60,127 nt of DNA from an uncultured Clostridia bacterium (GTDB lineage Bacteria; Bacillota; Clostridia; Oscillospirales; Acutalibacteraceae): assembly GCA_946182865.1 (NCBI GenBank), contig CAMHAV010000004.1, positions 1 to 60,127 of the forward strand, given 5' to 3'. Shown piece by piece: positions 60,067 to 60,127 of the stretch. The notes beneath the pieces are model-generated. The model made no database searches and was not told where the DNA came from. It was given only the letters and a program-made list of their open reading frames with translations. Both the position numbers and the translations under genes were made by a program. Every line of letters begins with the position of its first letter. Positions within the stretch are counted from its first letter, which is position 1.

Positions 60067-60127
60067 TTCTTTTAAATCCCGCCTTGCACACAGCACCTAA
60101 AACCAACGTAAATCAGGCAAATTGTGC

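Overview
The window reads as a chromosomal segment of a spore-forming, meso-DAP-type Firmicute of class Clostridia, probably near the Oscillospirales (Ruminococcaceae/Oscillospiraceae). The support is: rpmG-secE-nusG-rplK-rplA order, a complete spoIIA operon, a division and cell-wall (dcw) cluster with a SpoVD-type PBP carrying PASTA domains, a MurE with the DNPR motif, consensus sigma-A promoters, strong Shine-Dalgarno sites, and palindrome-rich intergenic repeats of the kind common in that group. The taxonomic call is inference. Almost every gene lies on the minus strand; only the CpXC gene, the 8.5-9.8 kb pair and the ABC exporter are on plus.

Layout. 0.2-3.7 kb: TM2 protein, then the L33/SecE/NusG/L11/L1 operon. 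3.9-9.9 kb: phosphodiester glycosidase, CpXC protein, tRNA-Leu flanked by unusual heptad-repeat elements, a PadR-regulated membrane-protein pair, a PHP phosphatase. 9.9-14.0 kb: an atypical response-regulator-like gene behind a ~500-nt leader, a small membrane protein/XRE pair, the spoIIAA-AB-sigF operon. 14.2-24 kb: two-component system with polysaccharide deacetylase, ABC exporter, zinc uptake operon with its Fur-family regulator, glutamate dehydrogenase. 23.9-28.9 kb: an operon of a lone fumarase-beta-like protein and three paralogous exported PIG-L deacetylases. 29-35.7 kb: RluA enzyme, long DivIVA-like coiled coil, nucleoside phosphorylase, a sigma/anti-sigma pair and an orphan paralog of the anti-sigma. 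35.9-50.9 kb: ftsZ, then mraZ-rsmH-ftsL-spoVD-murE-murF-mraY-ftsW-murG-ftsQ, without murD or ftsA. 51-60 kb: glycerol kinase plus lipase-like hydrolase, DUF6678-like and CYTH genes, a flavin reductase, and an amino-acid ABC transporter operon ending in a MATE exporter.

The parts least explained by standard annotation are non-coding. They are (i) elements built of degenerate 7-bp units with nested complementary arms at six places; (ii) a ~340-bp family with terminal inverted repeats, whose left end always sits 32-36 bp before a start codon and carries a TACAAT hexamer; (iii) a perfect consensus promoter firing antisense into the mraZ leader, suggesting an RNA of about 340 nt; (iv) a long leader with an attenuator-like hairpin before a regulator that lacks a normal receiver. 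The lone fumarase-beta plus triple PIG-L operon is the most unusual coding arrangement.
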